Positions 18,506-28,701 are shown, numbered from the stretch's first letter. The stretch: DNA of 55,198 bases from an uncultured Alphaproteobacteria bacterium (GCA_913051655.1 CAJXHI010000019.1:1-55198); one strand, 5' to 3'. Notes: generated by a model not told the origin, from the letters alone. Numbers and translations: made by a program.

Positions 18506-18898
18506 TTAGACGCGACGCCGTTTTGGGGGGCGGCATCCGTTGTGCGCGATCGGTGTAACGTCGCGAATTGATGTAATACTAAAGCCAACCGCTGCCAAGG
18601 CGCGCAGCGCGCTTTCACGACCTGAACCAGGTCCCTGCACCTCGACCTCAAGCGTTTTGACCCCATGATCTTGCGCTTTGCGACCAGCATCTTCTGCGGC
18701 CATCTGCGCAGCGTAAGGTGTCGATTTACGAGAGCCTTTGAATCCCATTGTTCCAGCAGAAGACCAAGCGATCGCATTGCCCTGAACGTCAGAGATCAAT
18801 ATCTTAGTATTGTTGAACGAACTGTTCACATGGGCAACCCCCGCTGCAATGTTCTTGGAAACTTTCTTCTTAGCGCCACGGCGAGTTTCACGTGCCAT
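18506..18898 (-). CDS. rpsK: 30S ribosomal protein S11
   Basis: 130 residues with the S11 core [19 protein letters not shown] and the C-terminal [19 protein letters not shown]11 lies on the platform of the small subunit, where it helps build the mRNA exit site. It follows rpsM by 15 bases. A spacer of 102 bases separates it from rpoA. Confidence 0.97.
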   Translation of the reverse strand: MARETRRGAKKKVSKNIAAGVAHVNSSFNNTKILISDVQGNAIAWSSAGTMGFKGSRKSTPYAAQMAAEDAGRKAQDHGVKTLEVEVQGPGSGRESALRALAAVGFSITSIRDVTPIAHNGCRPPKRRRV

Positions 18899-18913
18899 AT
18901 CTGGTGTCCCCTC

Positions 18914-19282
18914 TTACTTCTTTTTGCCAGCAATGGCTTTGGCCGGACCTTTCCGGGTGCGAGCATTTGTATGGGTACGCTGACCGCGAACAGGCAGGTT
19001 ACGGCGATGACGCAAACCGCGATAACACCCAAGGTCCATTAAGCGTTTAACGTTCATAGTAACCTCACGACGTAGGTCACCTTCGACAGAGAAATTTGCG
19101 TCAATGAATTCGCGCACAGCCAAAACTTCAGCGTCGCTCAATTCATTTACACGGCGGGAGCGATCAATATTAACGTTCTCACAAATAATTTCAGCAGACG
19201 CATTACCAATGCCAGTTATGTAAGTCAGTGCAATGGGAACTCGTTTGTTAGTAGGGATATTTACGCCGGCGATACGTGCCAC
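18914..19282 (-). CDS. rpsM: 30S ribosomal protein S13
   Basis: 122 residues beginning [15 protein letters not shown] and ending with the basic tail [11 protein letters not shown]. The [20 protein letters not shown] block is diagnostic. S13 sits in the head of the 30S and contacts the P-site tRNA and the large subunit. The start codon is GTG with AGGA upstream. The 174-base spacer before it holds two hairpins. Confidence 0.97.
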   Translation of the reverse strand: MARIAGVNIPTNKRVPIALTYITGIGNASAEIICENVNIDRSRRVNELSDAEVLAVREFIDANFSVEGDLRREVTMNVKRLMDLGCYRGLRHRRNLPVRGQRTHTNARTRKGPAKAIAGKKK

Positions 19283-19303
19283 GTGACTTTTCCTTTTTGT
19301 TGC

Positions 19304-19362
19304 GGTTCCGTAAGACCGGAACCTTTTTTCACAACATTGGCGATTTTTGAATCTACGCCAAT
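19304..19362 (-). promoter_or_regulatory. Two hairpins in the adk-rpsM spacer
   Basis: A 7-bp stem at 19304-19323 (GGTTCCG/CGGAACC) ends about 21 bases before the rpsM start codon. A second at 19336-19362 (ATTGGCG/CGCCAAT) precedes it. Neither has a U-tract in the direction of rpsM. They may form an mRNA leader for the alpha operon or mark a processing site; this is inferred from symmetry alone. Confidence 0.4.
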
Positions 19363-19456
19363 AACGAATTGAGTTGGTACTTATTCACTCAAAAAAGCGA
19401 ATCTCACCAAGAAATTGCTTGCTAAAAAGAAAATCAGCAGCAGTCAAGTCCAAAAC

Positions 19457-20104
19457 CTAAAATTGATTAAGAACTTGTGAGATTTCCGTCTTAACCACGT
19501 CAATCTCCCCCAAACCGTTTACAGAGCTCAACACGCCTTTCCCGTAGTAGTATCCTATGAGGGGCGAGGTTTTTTTGTAATATTCCATCAAACGCTGACG
19601 CAGGCTTTCTTCGTTGTCATCCGCGCGACGCGTAAAATCTGTACCGCCACACTTTGAACACTTACCGTCAACAGGCTGAGGTTTGGTCTGGTCGTTATAC
19701 ATTTCACCGCAGCTAGCACAGGTTGAACGCGCTGTAATGCGGCTTACGAGCGCGTCATCATCTACTCTCAGCTCAACCACCGTGTCTAAGTTAGAGCCCA
19801 TCTCACCAAGCAGTGTTCCCAATGCATCGGCTTGCGCAAGGGTGCGTGGAAATCCGTCAAAAATAAATCCATTTCCGGCAGCGCCTATCAGCTTTTCGCG
19901 GATGAGACCGATCACAATATCATCTGTGACAAGGTCACCGCGTGCCATGACTTCCTCGACTTTCTTACCCATCTCGCTAGCGCTACTTTTGGCTTCGCGC
20001 AGCATATCGCCAGTTGAAAGCTGAACCATGTTTTGGCTATCAACAAGGATACGCGCTTGTGTTCCTTTACCGGCACCGGGCGGTCCCAAGAGGATGATAT
20101 TCAT
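19457..20104 (-). CDS. adk: Adenylate kinase
   Basis: Interconverts ATP, AMP and ADP. The P-loop GPPGAGKGT is at residues 7-15 and the AMP-binding FDGFPRT segment at about 82-88. The lid has four cysteines (C129, C132, C149, C152), so this is the long, zinc-binding lid form. At 215 residues the length is normal. The start overlaps the secY stop (ATGA), the usual arrangement in spc operons. Confidence 0.96.
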   Translation of the reverse strand: MNIILLGPPGAGKGTQARILVDSQNMVQLSTGDMLREAKSSASEMGKKVEEVMARGDLVTDDIVIGLIREKLIGAAGNGFIFDGFPRTLAQADALGTLLGEMGSNLDTVVELRVDDDALVSRITARSTCASCGEMYNDQTKPQPVDGKCSKCGGTDFTRRADDNEESLRQRLMEYYKKTSPLIGYYYGKGVLSSVNGLGEIDVVKTEISQVLNQF

Positions 20105-21462
20105 TTGCGGATCGGTCCTCTTCTGTTGCGTGTTTTTCCCTTACCGCGAATTTGAGATTTCTCAATAAGGCTTTCATATTGATGAGCAAGTAGGTGCGAC
20201 TGGACCTGCTGAATGGTATCCATAGTTACAGAGACTACAATCAAAACAGACGTGCCACCGAAATAGAACGGAACGGCTAATTGGCCTCTCAAGATTTCAG
20301 GAAGCAAGCAAACCAAGGCGAGGTAGCCAGCGCCTAAAACCAAAATCCGATTAAGTACAAATTCAAGATGTTCTGCCGTTTTTTGTCCCGGCCGAATTCC
20401 CGGAATAAAACCGTTCTGGTTTTTCAAGTTGTCCGAAACATCTTCAGGTTTGAACGACACGTTAAACGTGTAAAAGTATGTGAAAAAAACAATCATAACT
20501 GTAAAGAAAGCAAGGTACAAGGGTTGACCAGGTCCAAAATACGCCAGAATTGTCGACATCATGGGGCCGGTTTGCGACCCAGAGAAAGTGCTAACGGTAG
20601 TGGGCAATAGCAGCAAAGAGCTCGCAAAAATTGCGGGGATAACACCCGCAGGGTTTACCTTAATTGGAAGATGCGAATTTTGACCTTCCATAACCTTCAT
20701 ACCGACCTGCCGACGTGGGTACTGAATAACTACCTTGCGCAGCGCCCTTTCCATGAAAACCACAAAACTTATAGTTACAACCACCATTAAAAGAACACCA
20801 ATGATCACGGCAGGGCTGATCACACCAGAGCGACCTGAAGCAAAAAACTGAGCCATTGCAGAGGGCAATTCGGCAATGATACCAACAAAAATTATCAAGG
20901 AAATTCCGTTGCCAATACCGCGCGCAGTGATTTGTTCACCAAGCCACATGAGGAACATAGTCCCTCCGACCAATGTGATTACACACGAGGCTTTGAAGAA
21001 TAAACCTGGGTCAGTTACCAATTCACCGGCCTCAAGGCTAGCTGCCAAACCATAGGCTTGCAATGTTGCCAAAAAAACAGTGCCGTAGCGCGTATATTGA
21101 TTGATTTTTCTGCGGCCCTGCTCACCTTCTTTCTTCAACTGCTCAAGCTGAGGTACCATAGAGGTCATCAGCTGCACGATAATAGAGGCGGAGATATAAG
21201 GCATGATCCCTAGGGCAAAAATTCCCATACGGCCCAATGCCCCACCGGTGAACATGCTGAGCATACCGCCTATACCCTGTTGCGCCTGTTCCATGAACTC
21301 ACGCAGCGCCACAGCGTCGATGCCCGGAACTGGTATAAAGGTACCCAGACGGTAAACAATCAATAATCCCAGCGTGAAAAAGATGCGTTGCCTCAGATCG
21401 GTGGCTTTACCCAGCGCAGCCCAACTTGTATTTGTCGCCATTTGCTCTACAGCAGAAACCAT
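20101..21462 (-). CDS. secY: Protein translocase subunit SecY
   Basis: The channel-forming subunit of SecYEG, 453 residues with ten predicted membrane segments. Recognisable pieces are [21 protein letters not shown] at the N-terminus, [14 protein letters not shown], and the cytoplasmic loop [15 protein letters not shown]. The basic C-terminal tail ([11 protein letters not shown]) is also typical. It is separated from rplO by 105 bases with a strong hairpin, and coupled to adk. Confidence 0.97.
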   Translation of the reverse strand: MVSAVEQMATNTSWAALGKATDLRQRIFFTLGLLIVYRLGTFIPVPGIDAVALREFMEQAQQGIGGMLSMFTGGALGRMGIFALGIMPYISASIIVQLMTSMVPQLEQLKKEGEQGRRKINQYTRYGTVFLATLQAYGLAASLEAGELVTDPGLFFKASCVITLVGGTMFLMWLGEQITARGIGNGISLIIFVGIIAELPSAMAQFFASGRSGVISPAVIIGVLLMVVVTISFVVFMERALRKVVIQYPRRQVGMKVMEGQNSHLPIKVNPAGVIPAIFASSLLLLPTTVSTFSGSQTGPMMSTILAYFGPGQPLYLAFFTVMIVFFTYFYTFNVSFKPEDVSDNLKNQNGFIPGIRPGQKTAEHLEFVLNRILVLGAGYLALVCLLPEILRGQLAVPFYFGGTSVLIVVSVTMDTIQQVQSHLLAHQYESLIEKSQIRGKGKTRNRRGPIRK

Positions 21463-21481
21463 ATATATCTCTCATCATTAA

Positions 21482-21517
21482 AACGCCGCCCACAGCCTTA
21501 TCCGGCTTGGCGGCGTT
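21482..21517 (-). terminator. Attenuator-like hairpin between rplO and secY
   Basis: A perfect 9-bp outer stem (AACGCCGCC/GGCGGCGTT) encloses an inner AGCC/GGCT stem, followed on the minus strand by TTAATG. The last Ts of the stem plus the following two give a short U-tract. It could reduce read-through from the ribosomal genes into secY-adk. Confidence 0.55.
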
Positions 21518-21567
21518 CAGAAAAAATTTACGACCATGTAAGGAGCGAGAAGCCCACAAACAAGCAG

Positions 21568-22050
21568 TTATTCCCCTGACGCCGCCGCTAAGGGAGCGGA
21601 TATTTTCAACGCCCCCCCCGCTTTGACAACAGCATCAATAGCAGGTTTCGAAGCGCCCGTTACGGAGATTGTTACTTTGGATGTAATCTCACCCTTTGCC
21701 AAGATTCGAATACCGTCCAGTTTACGGCGAACGAGGCCACTCGCAACCAGAGCGTCTTCTGTGATTTCGGCCTTAGAGTCCAATTTGCCCGCATCGATGA
21801 ATTTTTGCACAAGACCCAAATTCATCACAGCATATTTTTTGCGATTTGGTTTGTTAAATCCCCGCTTTGGAAGACGTTGGTAAAGCGGCATTTGTCCGCC
21901 TTCGTAACCATTTATTGCCACACCTGAACGGGATTTTTGACCTTTAATCCCGCGTCCTGCCGTTTTACCTTTACCAGAACCCGGTCCTCGACCAACGCGT
22001 TTCTTTTTCTGGTTAGCGCCGTCATTATCGCGCAACTCGTGTAATTTCAT
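21568..22050 (-). CDS. rplO: 50S ribosomal protein L15
   Basis: 160 residues beginning [22 protein letters not shown]. The glycine-rich [20 protein letters not shown] arm and the later [15 protein letters not shown] are diagnostic. L15 is a late assembly protein of the 50S. Normally rpmD lies directly upstream; here 1.6 kb of non-coding DNA separates them. Confidence 0.97.
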   Translation of the reverse strand: MKLHELRDNDGANQKKKRVGRGPGSGKGKTAGRGIKGQKSRSGVAINGYEGGQMPLYQRLPKRGFNKPNRKKYAVMNLGLVQKFIDAGKLDSKAEITEDALVASGLVRRKLDGIRILAKGEITSKVTISVTGASKPAIDAVVKAGGALKISAPLAAASGE

Positions 22051-23209
22051 GCCGCCTCTCCTTTGCCGGAACTACCCCAAGAGCGACAAAAGGAGTAAAC
22101 ACGGCATCAAATTTTGATTCTGGGCGGTACGCCCAACGATGTGCGTATAAACGCAACTTCCCTCCCTTGCAAGGTAGGTTTTCTGCTCCAAAGAAAGCCG
22201 TTTGGCGCATTGATAGATTAAATGCCGCAACGACGGTCAAAATCCTTTCTACAGTCGTATCCATAATGCCAGCCAAAATATTTATGAAGTCCTTTTACAG
22301 GTAACGTGTAAAGCTCAAAAGGGGAGGCCTTTGTTACTGGTAGCGTATTCTTCAACCACCCCCCGATATCCCTAAAATACACTAACCGACATTTCAGAAC
22401 CAATGTTACATTTTTATTCACCGAAAACTGAAACGTAAGGCTCTGAGAGCGATCATTGTCGATGCCAAATCCTTAATCGAGAGACCAAAGCCGATTTTTC
22501 CAGCTTCCGTAAAGGCCCAGCATAAAATATGGAGATTTATTTTCATCCTCGGGCACCTCCCAATAATAGGCCATACAAATCGAAACAAATACACGATCAG
22601 GCCGAAAGTTTTTGTGCCTGCACACCCCCTGCAAACATGGAGAAGATCAAAGTCGTTTTGTAAATTATTATAATCGTGATCGCCCCCACTGAGCAAACAT
22701 GTGGCTTTTGTAAATAAAAAATGCTTCAAATTTTTATGTAAAATCATACACAGATGCGGGTCTTTCATCCGCCAATCAAACCAACCGGAAATACCCCAGA
22801 AAAAAGATCTAGGGCAGCCGTGTTCCAGCGCATGTATTTGATCAAATTATAAAAGCTATTTTTAAATAATAGATCGCTTTCTCTGTCTAAGCTGGGGTTG
22901 CTAGGACACGAGGGATAACCGCTTCTGCTAGAAACGTCAGAAGCTCTTTGGCGAAGGACTTTACAGAAATGACTTTTAAGCAAATTTTCGGGTGAACGCA
23001 TCTAATTTTGCGCCTAATGCGCCCAATCCCAAAGGATCGCCCAAGCCTTTTTGTAATACCTTTTTATTGTCATCCAAGCGTAGACCGATACGGTCATATT
23101 AAAACCGTTTCGCGCCTTACAATCCCGGTTGCCATATGTAGGCAGGAAAGTTTTAAGTATTTGCTGCCCTGTTTACACCAAAAGCCTGCACATACCAAAT
23201 AAAGCTACT
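22051..23209. other. Non-coding insertion in the spc operon between rplO and the GFA pseudogene
   Basis: About 1.15 kb with no gene I can support. Two minus frames (22418-22768 and 22765-23001) are open but look random. A short minus frame near 22980-23085 reads LQKGLGDPLGLGALGAKLDAFTRKFA and looks like a gene remnant of unknown family. The region presumably held accessory genes that have decayed. Confidence 0.5.
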
Positions 23210-23620
23210 TCAAAGCGCATAACGACGCTTACCTACTGTTTTTAACAGCACATCGGTGACGTCATAATAATCTTCTTTCTAACTGACAAAGATATGGTTG
23301 GGTTTCACTTCTGTTGGATGGTCAAACGCATGAATGGCCACGGACGTCCAATTAGTCCAGATAACAGGGTCAAAAAACAGCCTGCCTCCACATCTAGAAC
23401 AAAAGCCACTGCGTACTCTTTCTGACGATTGGAACCAAGTGACAAACTACGCTCCTTCGACAACCAAACTTTCGCGAAGAATTTCGGCTTAGACAAGAGA
23501 ACGGCTAGTTATTTTGCAGATGTTGAAATGACACGCACCATGCAGATTGAACGGATCGTCAACAAAAACACGTACTGCATCAAAAATACAACATTTACAG
23601 AGGTAGCAAAAAATAGCCAT
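23210..23620 (-). pseudogene. GFA-family (CENP-V/Gfa-like) gene with three in-frame stop codons
   Basis: One minus frame of 137 codons from the ATG at 23620 to the TGA at 23210 reads as a GFA-domain protein throughout. The parts are FCYLCKCCIFDAVRVFVDD, then LHGACHFNICKITSRSLV, then TWFQSSERVRSGFCSRCGGR and LFFDPVIW. The zinc-binding cysteines of the family (C-x-C, C-x2-C and C-x2-C) are in place, and the tail DYYDVTDVLLKTVGKRRYAL is typical. Codons 44 (TAA), 58 (TAG) and 114 (TAG) are stops. No frameshift is needed, so inactivation is by point mutation only. Confidence 0.82.
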
Positions 23621-23670
23621 AAAGAAACTGGCGCTATTACGGCGCGTTTTAATACATTTTATGCAGGTGC

Positions 23671-23859
23671 TTAGCCGCGTTCTTCGATAATTTTGACAAG
23701 ATGGGGAATCTTATTGACCATGCCGCGCACTGAAGGTGTGTCTTCCAATTCACGAGTCTTATGCATTTTGTTCAGGCCCAAACCGATCAATGTTTGCCGC
23801 TGCTTTTCTGGACGGCGGATCGGGGAACCGATTTGTTTAACAACGATGGTTTTTACCAT
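23671..23859 (-). CDS. rpmD: 50S ribosomal protein L30
   Basis: 62 residues; [20 protein letters not shown] at the start and [20 protein letters not shown] in the middle are the L30 signature. A small protein on the surface of the 50S. It lies 12 bases after rpsE. The expected downstream partner rplO is displaced by about 1.6 kb. Confidence 0.96.
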   Translation of the reverse strand: MVKTIVVKQIGSPIRRPEKQRQTLIGLGLNKMHKTRELEDTPSVRGMVNKIPHLVKIIEERG

Positions 23860-23871
23860 AGTTTTACTCCC

Positions 23872-24450
23872 TTATGCATCAGCTGTTTCTGCAGCTTCGG
23901 CTGCAGGGGCTGGCGCGTCTTTGCGGCGCAAAATATCTGCAACTTTTTTGCCGCGACGCTGTGCTACCATGCGGGGGCTTGCCTCTTTTAGCAGCCCGTC
24001 GATGGTTGCACGAACCATATTGTAGGGATTCTGCGATCCGATGGACTTTGCAACAACGTCTTGCACACCTAGCATTTCAAAAACAGCCCGCATTGGACCA
24101 CCAGCGATAATCCCTGTCCCCGTTGGCGCGGTGCGCATCACAACTTTACCGGCACCATGACGTCCTTCTATATCATGATGCAGGGTACGTCCCTCACGAA
24201 GTGGGATACGAAACATAGACCGTTTCGCCTGCTCCGTCGCTTTGCGAATTGCCTCAGGAACCTCTTTAGCCTTGCCTTTGCCAAATCCAACGCGGCCTTT
24301 TTGGTCACCCACAACAACAAGTGCAGCAAAGCCAAACCGCTTGCCACCTTTAACGGTTTTGGATACACGGTTAATCGACACAAGACGATCGGCAAACTCC
24401 GGTGCTTCATCGCGCTCGCGCCGTCCCCGGTTGTTTGGTTCTCTAGCCAT
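23872..24450 (-). CDS. rpsE: 30S ribosomal protein S5
   Basis: 192 residues. The N-terminal double-stranded-RNA-binding-like domain starts at about residue 20 ([20 protein letters not shown]). The loop [20 protein letters not shown], linked to decoding accuracy, follows. The C-terminal domain has [20 protein letters not shown]. The alanine-rich C-terminal tail is an alphaproteobacterial extension. It is spaced 12 bases from both rplR and rpmD. Confidence 0.97.
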   Translation of the reverse strand: MAREPNNRGRRERDEAPEFADRLVSINRVSKTVKGGKRFGFAALVVVGDQKGRVGFGKGKAKEVPEAIRKATEQAKRSMFRIPLREGRTLHHDIEGRHGAGKVVMRTAPTGTGIIAGGPMRAVFEMLGVQDVVAKSIGSQNPYNMVRATIDGLLKEASPRMVAQRRGKKVADILRRKDAPAPAAEAAETADA

Positions 24451-24462
24451 TTTCTCGTCTCC

Positions 24463-24822
24463 TTAAAATTTCAGACCACCGTCACGTGCCGCATCTGCCA
24501 AAGCTTTGATACCACCGTGAAAGAGAAACCCACCGCGATCAAAATAACATTCACCAACACCAGCTGTTTTCGCCCTATCGGCCAGAACTGCACCAACTCT
24601 GGAGGCCGCTTGGACGTTATTCTTACCAACAAAGCCCAAGTCTTTTTCTAGAGATGATGCCGCGGCCAAGGTGCGGCCCCGTACATCGTCAATCAACTGA
24701 GCGCTGATATTTTTGTTGCTACGATGAACAGACAGACGCACGCGACCTGCATTCACCTTTCGAAGTTTGTTCCGGACGCGCAAGCGGCGCTTCAAGAACA
24801 GTTGTCTTTTGCTGTTTGCCAT
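24463..24822 (-). CDS. rplR: 50S ribosomal protein L18
   Basis: 119 residues with the L18 elements [18 protein letters not shown] and the C-terminal [21 protein letters not shown]18 binds 5S rRNA and installs it in the central protuberance. It lies 11 bases after rplF. Confidence 0.97.
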   Translation of the reverse strand: MANSKRQLFLKRRLRVRNKLRKVNAGRVRLSVHRSNKNISAQLIDDVRGRTLAAASSLEKDLGFVGKNNVQAASRVGAVLADRAKTAGVGECYFDRGGFLFHGGIKALADAARDGGLKF

Positions 24823-24833
24823 AATGAGCGTCC

Positions 24834-25367
24834 TTATTTTTTCTTACCAGCTTTGCGGAAGATAAATTCACCTTTGTAGCGGATACCTTTGCCTTTGTAA
24901 GGCTCAGGTCTGCGCCATTCGCGGATTTCTGCAGCGACTTGACCAACAGCCTGCTGATCGACGCCTTCTACGACAATCTCAGTCTGTTTCGGTGCCGTGA
25001 TTGTGATACCCTCGGGTGCAATGTAATCCACATCATGCGAGAGACCTAAGTTCAGCTTCAGCACATTACCTTGCATCTGAGCACGATATCCGACACCAGT
25101 TATTTCCAGCTCTTTTTTGAAGCCTTCAGAAACGCCCGTGACCAAATTTGCAATCATTGTGCGGCTCATGCCCCACTGCTGACGCGCACGCTTTGAATTA
25201 CCGCGCGGTGTGACTGACACTTTATCTTCTTCAATGGCTATGTTAACATCATCACTCGCAGAAAAACTACGGGCGCCTTTTGGACCTTTTACTTCGATTG
25301 TTTGGCCAGACAAAGATCCGCTAACACCTGATGGCAACGTGACCGGTTTTTTACCAATACGAGACAT
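24834..25367 (-). CDS. rplF: 50S ribosomal protein L6
   Basis: 177 residues beginning [15 protein letters not shown], with the two repeated L6 domains and the diagnostic [19 protein letters not shown] near the C-terminus. L6 lies near the factor-binding region of the 50S. I use the ATG at 25367, which matches the family N-terminus; a 22-residue longer frame runs into rpsH. Confidence 0.97.
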   Translation of the reverse strand: MSRIGKKPVTLPSGVSGSLSGQTIEVKGPKGARSFSASDDVNIAIEEDKVSVTPRGNSKRARQQWGMSRTMIANLVTGVSEGFKKELEITGVGYRAQMQGNVLKLNLGLSHDVDYIAPEGITITAPKQTEIVVEGVDQQAVGQVAAEIREWRRPEPYKGKGIRYKGEFIFRKAGKKK

Positions 25368-25377
25368 CTGATCCCCC

Positions 25378-25770
25378 TTAGAAAACCGTGCAGAGCACTT
25401 CGCCGCCAACATTGGCAGAACGTGCAGCTGCATCTGACATTACACCCTGAGGCGTCGATACAATTGAAATACCCAGACCTTGGCGCACTTGGGGAATATC
25501 TTGCACACCAAGATACACACGACGACCAGGTTTAGAGACACGCTTAAGTTCGCGTATCACAGGATCACCATCATAGTACTTCAGGCTTATTTCCAAGGCA
25601 GGATGGCCTGCGGCGTCCATGGTTTCTCCATAACCGCGGATGTAGCCTTCGTCAGAAAGCACATCAAGCACCCAGCATCGCAGTTTTGACGCTGGGGACG
25701 AAACCGTTGATTTCCCACGCATCTGGGCGTTTCTGATACGAGTCAACATATCACCGATAGGATCGTTCAT
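25378..25770 (-). CDS. rpsH: 30S ribosomal protein S8
   Basis: 130 residues beginning [20 protein letters not shown], with the C-terminal [19 protein letters not shown] signature. S8 binds helix 21 of 16S rRNA early in assembly. In E. coli it is the translational repressor of the spc operon; a similar target is not obvious here. The gene is 12 bases after rpsN. Confidence 0.97.
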   Translation of the reverse strand: MNDPIGDMLTRIRNAQMRGKSTVSSPASKLRCWVLDVLSDEGYIRGYGETMDAAGHPALEISLKYYDGDPVIRELKRVSKPGRRVYLGVQDIPQVRQGLGISIVSTPQGVMSDAAARSANVGGEVLCTVF

Positions 25771-25782
25771 ACCTGTCTCTCC

Positions 25783-26088
25783 TTACCAGCTTGATTTGAC
25801 CATACCAGGCAATTGCCCAGCAGATCCCAATTCACGCAATGCAATCCGCGAAATTTTCAGCTTACGGTAATATGCATGAGGGCGTCCCGTAAGCTGGCAG
25901 CGGTTGTGTACTCGGACACCTGCGCTGTTTCGTGGCAATTTCGCCAATTTCAGACGCGCTTTAAACCGTTCTTCCATAGAAAGATTCTCGTCTTTTGCTA
26001 TTTCTTTGAGCTCAGCGCGCTTGACAGCGTATTTTTCCACAAGCCGCTGGCGCTTTTTCTCGCGTTCGATCATTGCTTTTTTAGCCAT
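25783..26088 (-). CDS. rpsN: 30S ribosomal protein S14 (zinc-free type)
   Basis: 101 residues, the long form without CxxC zinc motifs. The conserved segment [20 protein letters not shown] and the C-terminal LPGMVKSSW identify it. S14 is in the head of the 30S. It lies 12 bases upstream of rpsH and 20 bases after rplE. Confidence 0.97.
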   Translation of the reverse strand: MAKKAMIEREKKRQRLVEKYAVKRAELKEIAKDENLSMEERFKARLKLAKLPRNSAGVRVHNRCQLTGRPHAYYRKLKISRIALRELGSAGQLPGMVKSSW

Positions 26089-26108
26089 GTCTTTATCCTC
26101 TTCGCAGA

Positions 26109-26672
26109 TCAGCTGTTAAAGGGCATGTTGAAAGCTTTCAACAGCGCCTTGGCTTCCGCATCGTTATCAGCAGTAGTTGCAATAACAATATCCAGTCCCC
26201 AGACTTCGTCGACTTTGTCAAAATCAATCTCAGGGAATACAATGTGCTCCTTGATACCAAATGCATAATTTCCGAGCCCGTCAAAGCTTTTGCCAGAAAC
26301 GCCACGAAAGTCGCGAATACGTGGCATTGCGACTGTAATCAAACGGTCCAAGAATTCATACATTCTTGCGCCGCGCAGCGTCGCTTTCGCTCCAAGTGGC
26401 ATATCTTCTCGTACCCTAAAGCCAGCAATAGATTTTTTGGCTCGCGTAACCACCGCGTGCTGACCTGAGATTGTTGTCAGATCCACCTGGGCTGATTTGG
26501 CCTTTTTGCTGTCTTTCACCGCTTCGCGACCTGCGCCGATATTTAAAACAATTTTCTCAAGACGCGGGATTTGCATATCATTTCTATATCCGAACTCTTC
26601 TTTTAATGCATCGCGGATGTTTTCATCATAGATCGTGCGAAGACGTGGCTTGTATCCTGAGGTATCAAGCAT
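26109..26672 (-). CDS. rplE: 50S ribosomal protein L5
   Basis: 187 residues, with the N-terminal [19 protein letters not shown] and the core [20 protein letters not shown]. The segment [16 protein letters not shown] is also diagnostic. L5 binds 5S rRNA and contacts the P-site tRNA. It overlaps rplX by eight bases. Confidence 0.97.
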   Translation of the reverse strand: MLDTSGYKPRLRTIYDENIRDALKEEFGYRNDMQIPRLEKIVLNIGAGREAVKDSKKAKSAQVDLTTISGQHAVVTRAKKSIAGFRVREDMPLGAKATLRGARMYEFLDRLITVAMPRIRDFRGVSGKSFDGLGNYAFGIKEHIVFPEIDFDKVDEVWGLDIVIATTADNDAEAKALLKAFNMPFNS

Positions 26673-26976
26673 CGATCACATCTCCTGTAGTTTTGGCAAA
26701 ACGTACCTTTTTGCCTTCATCGAACCGAAAACCGACGCGCGTCGCTTTACCGTTTAAATCCAGCACGGCGAGATTTGATAAGTCGATTGGCATTGCTTTG
26801 GGCAAACGACCACCCTGAGACGCTTGCGTCTGCTTTGAATGACGGATCGCCATGTTGACACCATCAACGACAGCTTTGCTCGTTTTTGGATCGACGGAGG
26901 CGATAACTCCCTCTTTGCCCTTATCTTTGCCAGCAAGAACGACAACCTTGTCACCTTTTCGCAACTTTGCAGCCAT
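26665..26976 (-). CDS. rplX: 50S ribosomal protein L24
   Basis: 103 residues. A KOW motif near the N-terminus ([19 protein letters not shown]) is followed by [22 protein letters not shown]24 initiates 50S assembly by binding the 5' end of 23S rRNA. It overlaps rplN by one base and rplE by eight. Confidence 0.97.
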   Translation of the reverse strand: MAAKLRKGDKVVVLAGKDKGKEGVIASVDPKTSKAVVDGVNMAIRHSKQTQASQGGRLPKAMPIDLSNLAVLDLNGKATRVGFRFDEGKKVRFAKTTGDVIDA

Positions 26977-27344
26977 CAGAGCACCTCCGGAGCAAGAGAA
27001 ATAATTTTCATAAAGTTCTTTGCGCGAAGTTCTCGCACCACAGGGCCAAAAATACGTGTTCCAATAGGCTCACCGGTGTTATTGAGGATAACTGCCGCGT
27101 TGGTGTCGAAACGAATAGCTGTTCCGTCCTCACGACGAACCTCTTTTGCAGTGCGAACAACGACCGCTTTACGCACATCACCCTTTTTAACGCGCCCGCG
27201 AGGGATCGCCTCTTTGACGGAAACGACGATCACGTCGCCAACAGAAGCATATTTTCGCTTGGAACCACCAAGCACCTTGATGCACTGTACTCGGCGCGCG
27301 CCAGAGTTATCAGCAACATCCAGATTCGTTTGCATCTGGATCAT
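26976..27344 (-). CDS. rplN: 50S ribosomal protein L14
   Basis: 122 residues beginning [19 protein letters not shown], with [20 protein letters not shown] further on, both diagnostic of L14. It lies at the subunit interface and forms a bridge to 16S rRNA. A 75-base spacer separates it from rpsQ. Confidence 0.97.
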   Translation of the reverse strand: MIQMQTNLDVADNSGARRVQCIKVLGGSKRKYASVGDVIVVSVKEAIPRGRVKKGDVRKAVVVRTAKEVRREDGTAIRFDTNAAVILNNTGEPIGTRIFGPVVRELRAKNFMKIISLAPEVL

Positions 27345-27419
27345 TTGGTTTCTCCCGACCTTTGGAGGGTATTTCTACCTGTTCCCCAGGGTTTCGATTA
27401 AACTGAATGCGCTTGAAAC

Positions 27420-27650
27420 TTATGCTTCAAGAACCTCCCAGCGTTTTGTTTTCGATTTTGGAGCGCATTCAATTATGCGAACACTGTCTCCGACCTTGAA
27501 AGAATTTTTTTCATCGTGTGCCCGATACTTTTTGGACTTACGAATGGTTTTTTGCATTACAGGATGCTTGAAGCGACGTTCTACTGAGACCGTCACTGTT
27601 TGTTCGTTTTTATCGCTGGTCACAACACCTTGAAGGATTCGTTTTGGCAT
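27420..27650 (-). CDS. rpsQ: 30S ribosomal protein S17
   Basis: 76 residues with an OB fold; the signature [19 protein letters not shown] and the segment [17 protein letters not shown] are clear. S17 is a primary 16S-binding protein. It follows rpmC after 12 bases. Confidence 0.97.
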   Translation of the reverse strand: MPKRILQGVVTSDKNEQTVTVSVERRFKHPVMQKTIRKSKKYRAHDEKNSFKVGDSVRIIECAPKSKTKRWEVLEA

Positions 27651-27662
27651 TTTGTGACGTCC

Positions 27663-27863
27663 TTATTCTTCGACTGATGCGGCTTTTTCGTTCAACACTG
27701 TTTTCACACGGGCCGTGTCACGCTTTACGGCCCCCATACGTGCAGTGTTTTCGAGCTGCCCTGTGGCCTGCTGAAATCGCAGGTTAAAAGACTCTTTCTT
27801 TAGGTTTGCTAGTTCATCACGTAGCTGGTCAGGCGTTTTATCGCGCAAATCAGAGGCGTTCAT
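27663..27863 (-). CDS. rpmC: 50S ribosomal protein L29
   Basis: 66 residues forming the helical L29 fold; the segment [20 protein letters not shown] is diagnostic. It sits by the exit tunnel and helps dock SRP and trigger factor. It is now the first gene of a separate minus-strand transcript, because a plus-strand gene and a terminator lie between it and rplP. Confidence 0.96.
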   Translation of the reverse strand: MNASDLRDKTPDQLRDELANLKKESFNLRFQQATGQLENTARMGAVKRDTARVKTVLNEKAASVEE

Positions 27864-27966
27864 TCACTTTACCTTTTCATACACGGGTCGGCCCTTGCGG
27901 TTACCCAAATTCCCGTGGGACTAATAAAATTCGCTCCGATTCGATGAGAAGAGCGTTAGATTTTGC

Positions 27967-27995
27967 GTTCTATTTGAGGCAATCAAGAAAAGCAA
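27967..27995 (-). promoter_or_regulatory. Candidate promoter for the rpmC-led ribosomal transcript
   Basis: On the minus strand TTGCTT is followed after 17 bases by TAGAAC, about 105 bases before rpmC. The match is moderate. A promoter is expected here because a terminator and an opposite-strand gene interrupt the operon upstream. Confidence 0.35.
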
Positions 27996-28006
27996 CCCCC
28001 AACCTG

Positions 28007-28012
28007 TATAAA
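28007..28012 (+). promoter_or_regulatory. Candidate -10 element of the 2OG oxygenase gene
   Basis: A plus-strand TATAAA lies 68 bases before the ATG at 28080. No good -35 is present at the usual distance (TCAAGA only). It would make the region a divergent promoter for this gene and rpmC. Confidence 0.35.
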
Positions 28013-28079
28013 TCATATGTCATGATCAAGGCGTCTGATGGGCACTGGTAAGAGGAGTGAAAATTTCTTAAGAGGAACT

Positions 28080-28697
28080 ATGACAAAAATAAAGACAGTA
28101 TTTGCAACCCCGCTCTATCACGCACCCCTCACTTCGCAGGCTGATATTGATTTGGGGGATATCGAACGGTCGTGCTGGTCCATTGCAATGGATGATGAGG
28201 CAGGTCAGACTTGGTGTGAGGAAAATGGGTATCCGGGCTATACAAGCTATGCCTCTTTAACAGACCTCGGCTGGCGTTTTCCTGTTTTTGCAGCGCTAGA
28301 AAAAGTGTTGTACAAGCATATGGAGCAATTTGTCAAAGAGCTGGATTGGGACTTGGGAGACAAAGCTATAACGTTAGATGACCTCTGGATCAACATTCTA
28401 CCTGAGGGAGGAGCGCATTCAGGTCATATCCATCCCCATTCTGTGATCTCGGGCACAACCTACATTGCTATGCCCGAAGGCACGAGCGCTATCCGTTTCG
28501 AAGACCCGCGCCTGCCCCAAATGATGGCTGCACCCCCGAGGCGCAAAAATGCTCGAGGCTGCTTAAAACCATTTATATACGCTTCACCCCAAGTGGGTGA
28601 TGTGATCCTTTGGGAAAGCTGGCTGCGCCATGAGGTTCCGATGAATATGTCCAAAAAGGAACGTATCTCTGTAAGTTTCAATTACCGCTGGGGATAA
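28080..28697 (+). CDS. Putative 2OG-Fe(II) oxygenase, TIGR02466/2OG-FeII_Oxy_5 family
   Basis: 205 residues. The family pattern is clear: LWINILPEGGAHSGHIHPHS with H116-x-H118, SGTTYIAMPEG, RFEDPR, GDVILWESWLRHEVPMN with H184, and KERISVSFNYRW at the C-terminus. These fit the double-stranded beta-helix with an iron-binding H...H arrangement and a 2-oxoglutarate-binding basic residue near R195. The substrate is unknown; hydroxylation of a macromolecule such as a ribosomal protein would be speculation from context. I chose the ATG at 28080 because AGAGGAAC is upstream. The gene runs opposite to the ribosomal genes on both sides. Confidence 0.9.
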   Translation: MTKIKTVFATPLYHAPLTSQADIDLGDIERSCWSIAMDDEAGQTWCEENGYPGYTSYASLTDLGWRFPVFAALEKVLYKHMEQFVKELDWDLGDKAITLDDLWINILPEGGAHSGHIHPHSVISGTTYIAMPEGTSAIRFEDPRLPQMMAAPPRRKNARGCLKPFIYASPQVGDVILWESWLRHEVPMNMSKKERISVSFNYRWG

Positions 28698-28701
28698 TGA
28701 A

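Noticed and set aside
22418-23001. Two consecutive minus-strand open frames in the rplO-rpmD gap as novel genes
   Set aside because: No ribosome binding sites, low-complexity AT-driven composition and no conserved motif; they look like chance frames in eroded DNA.
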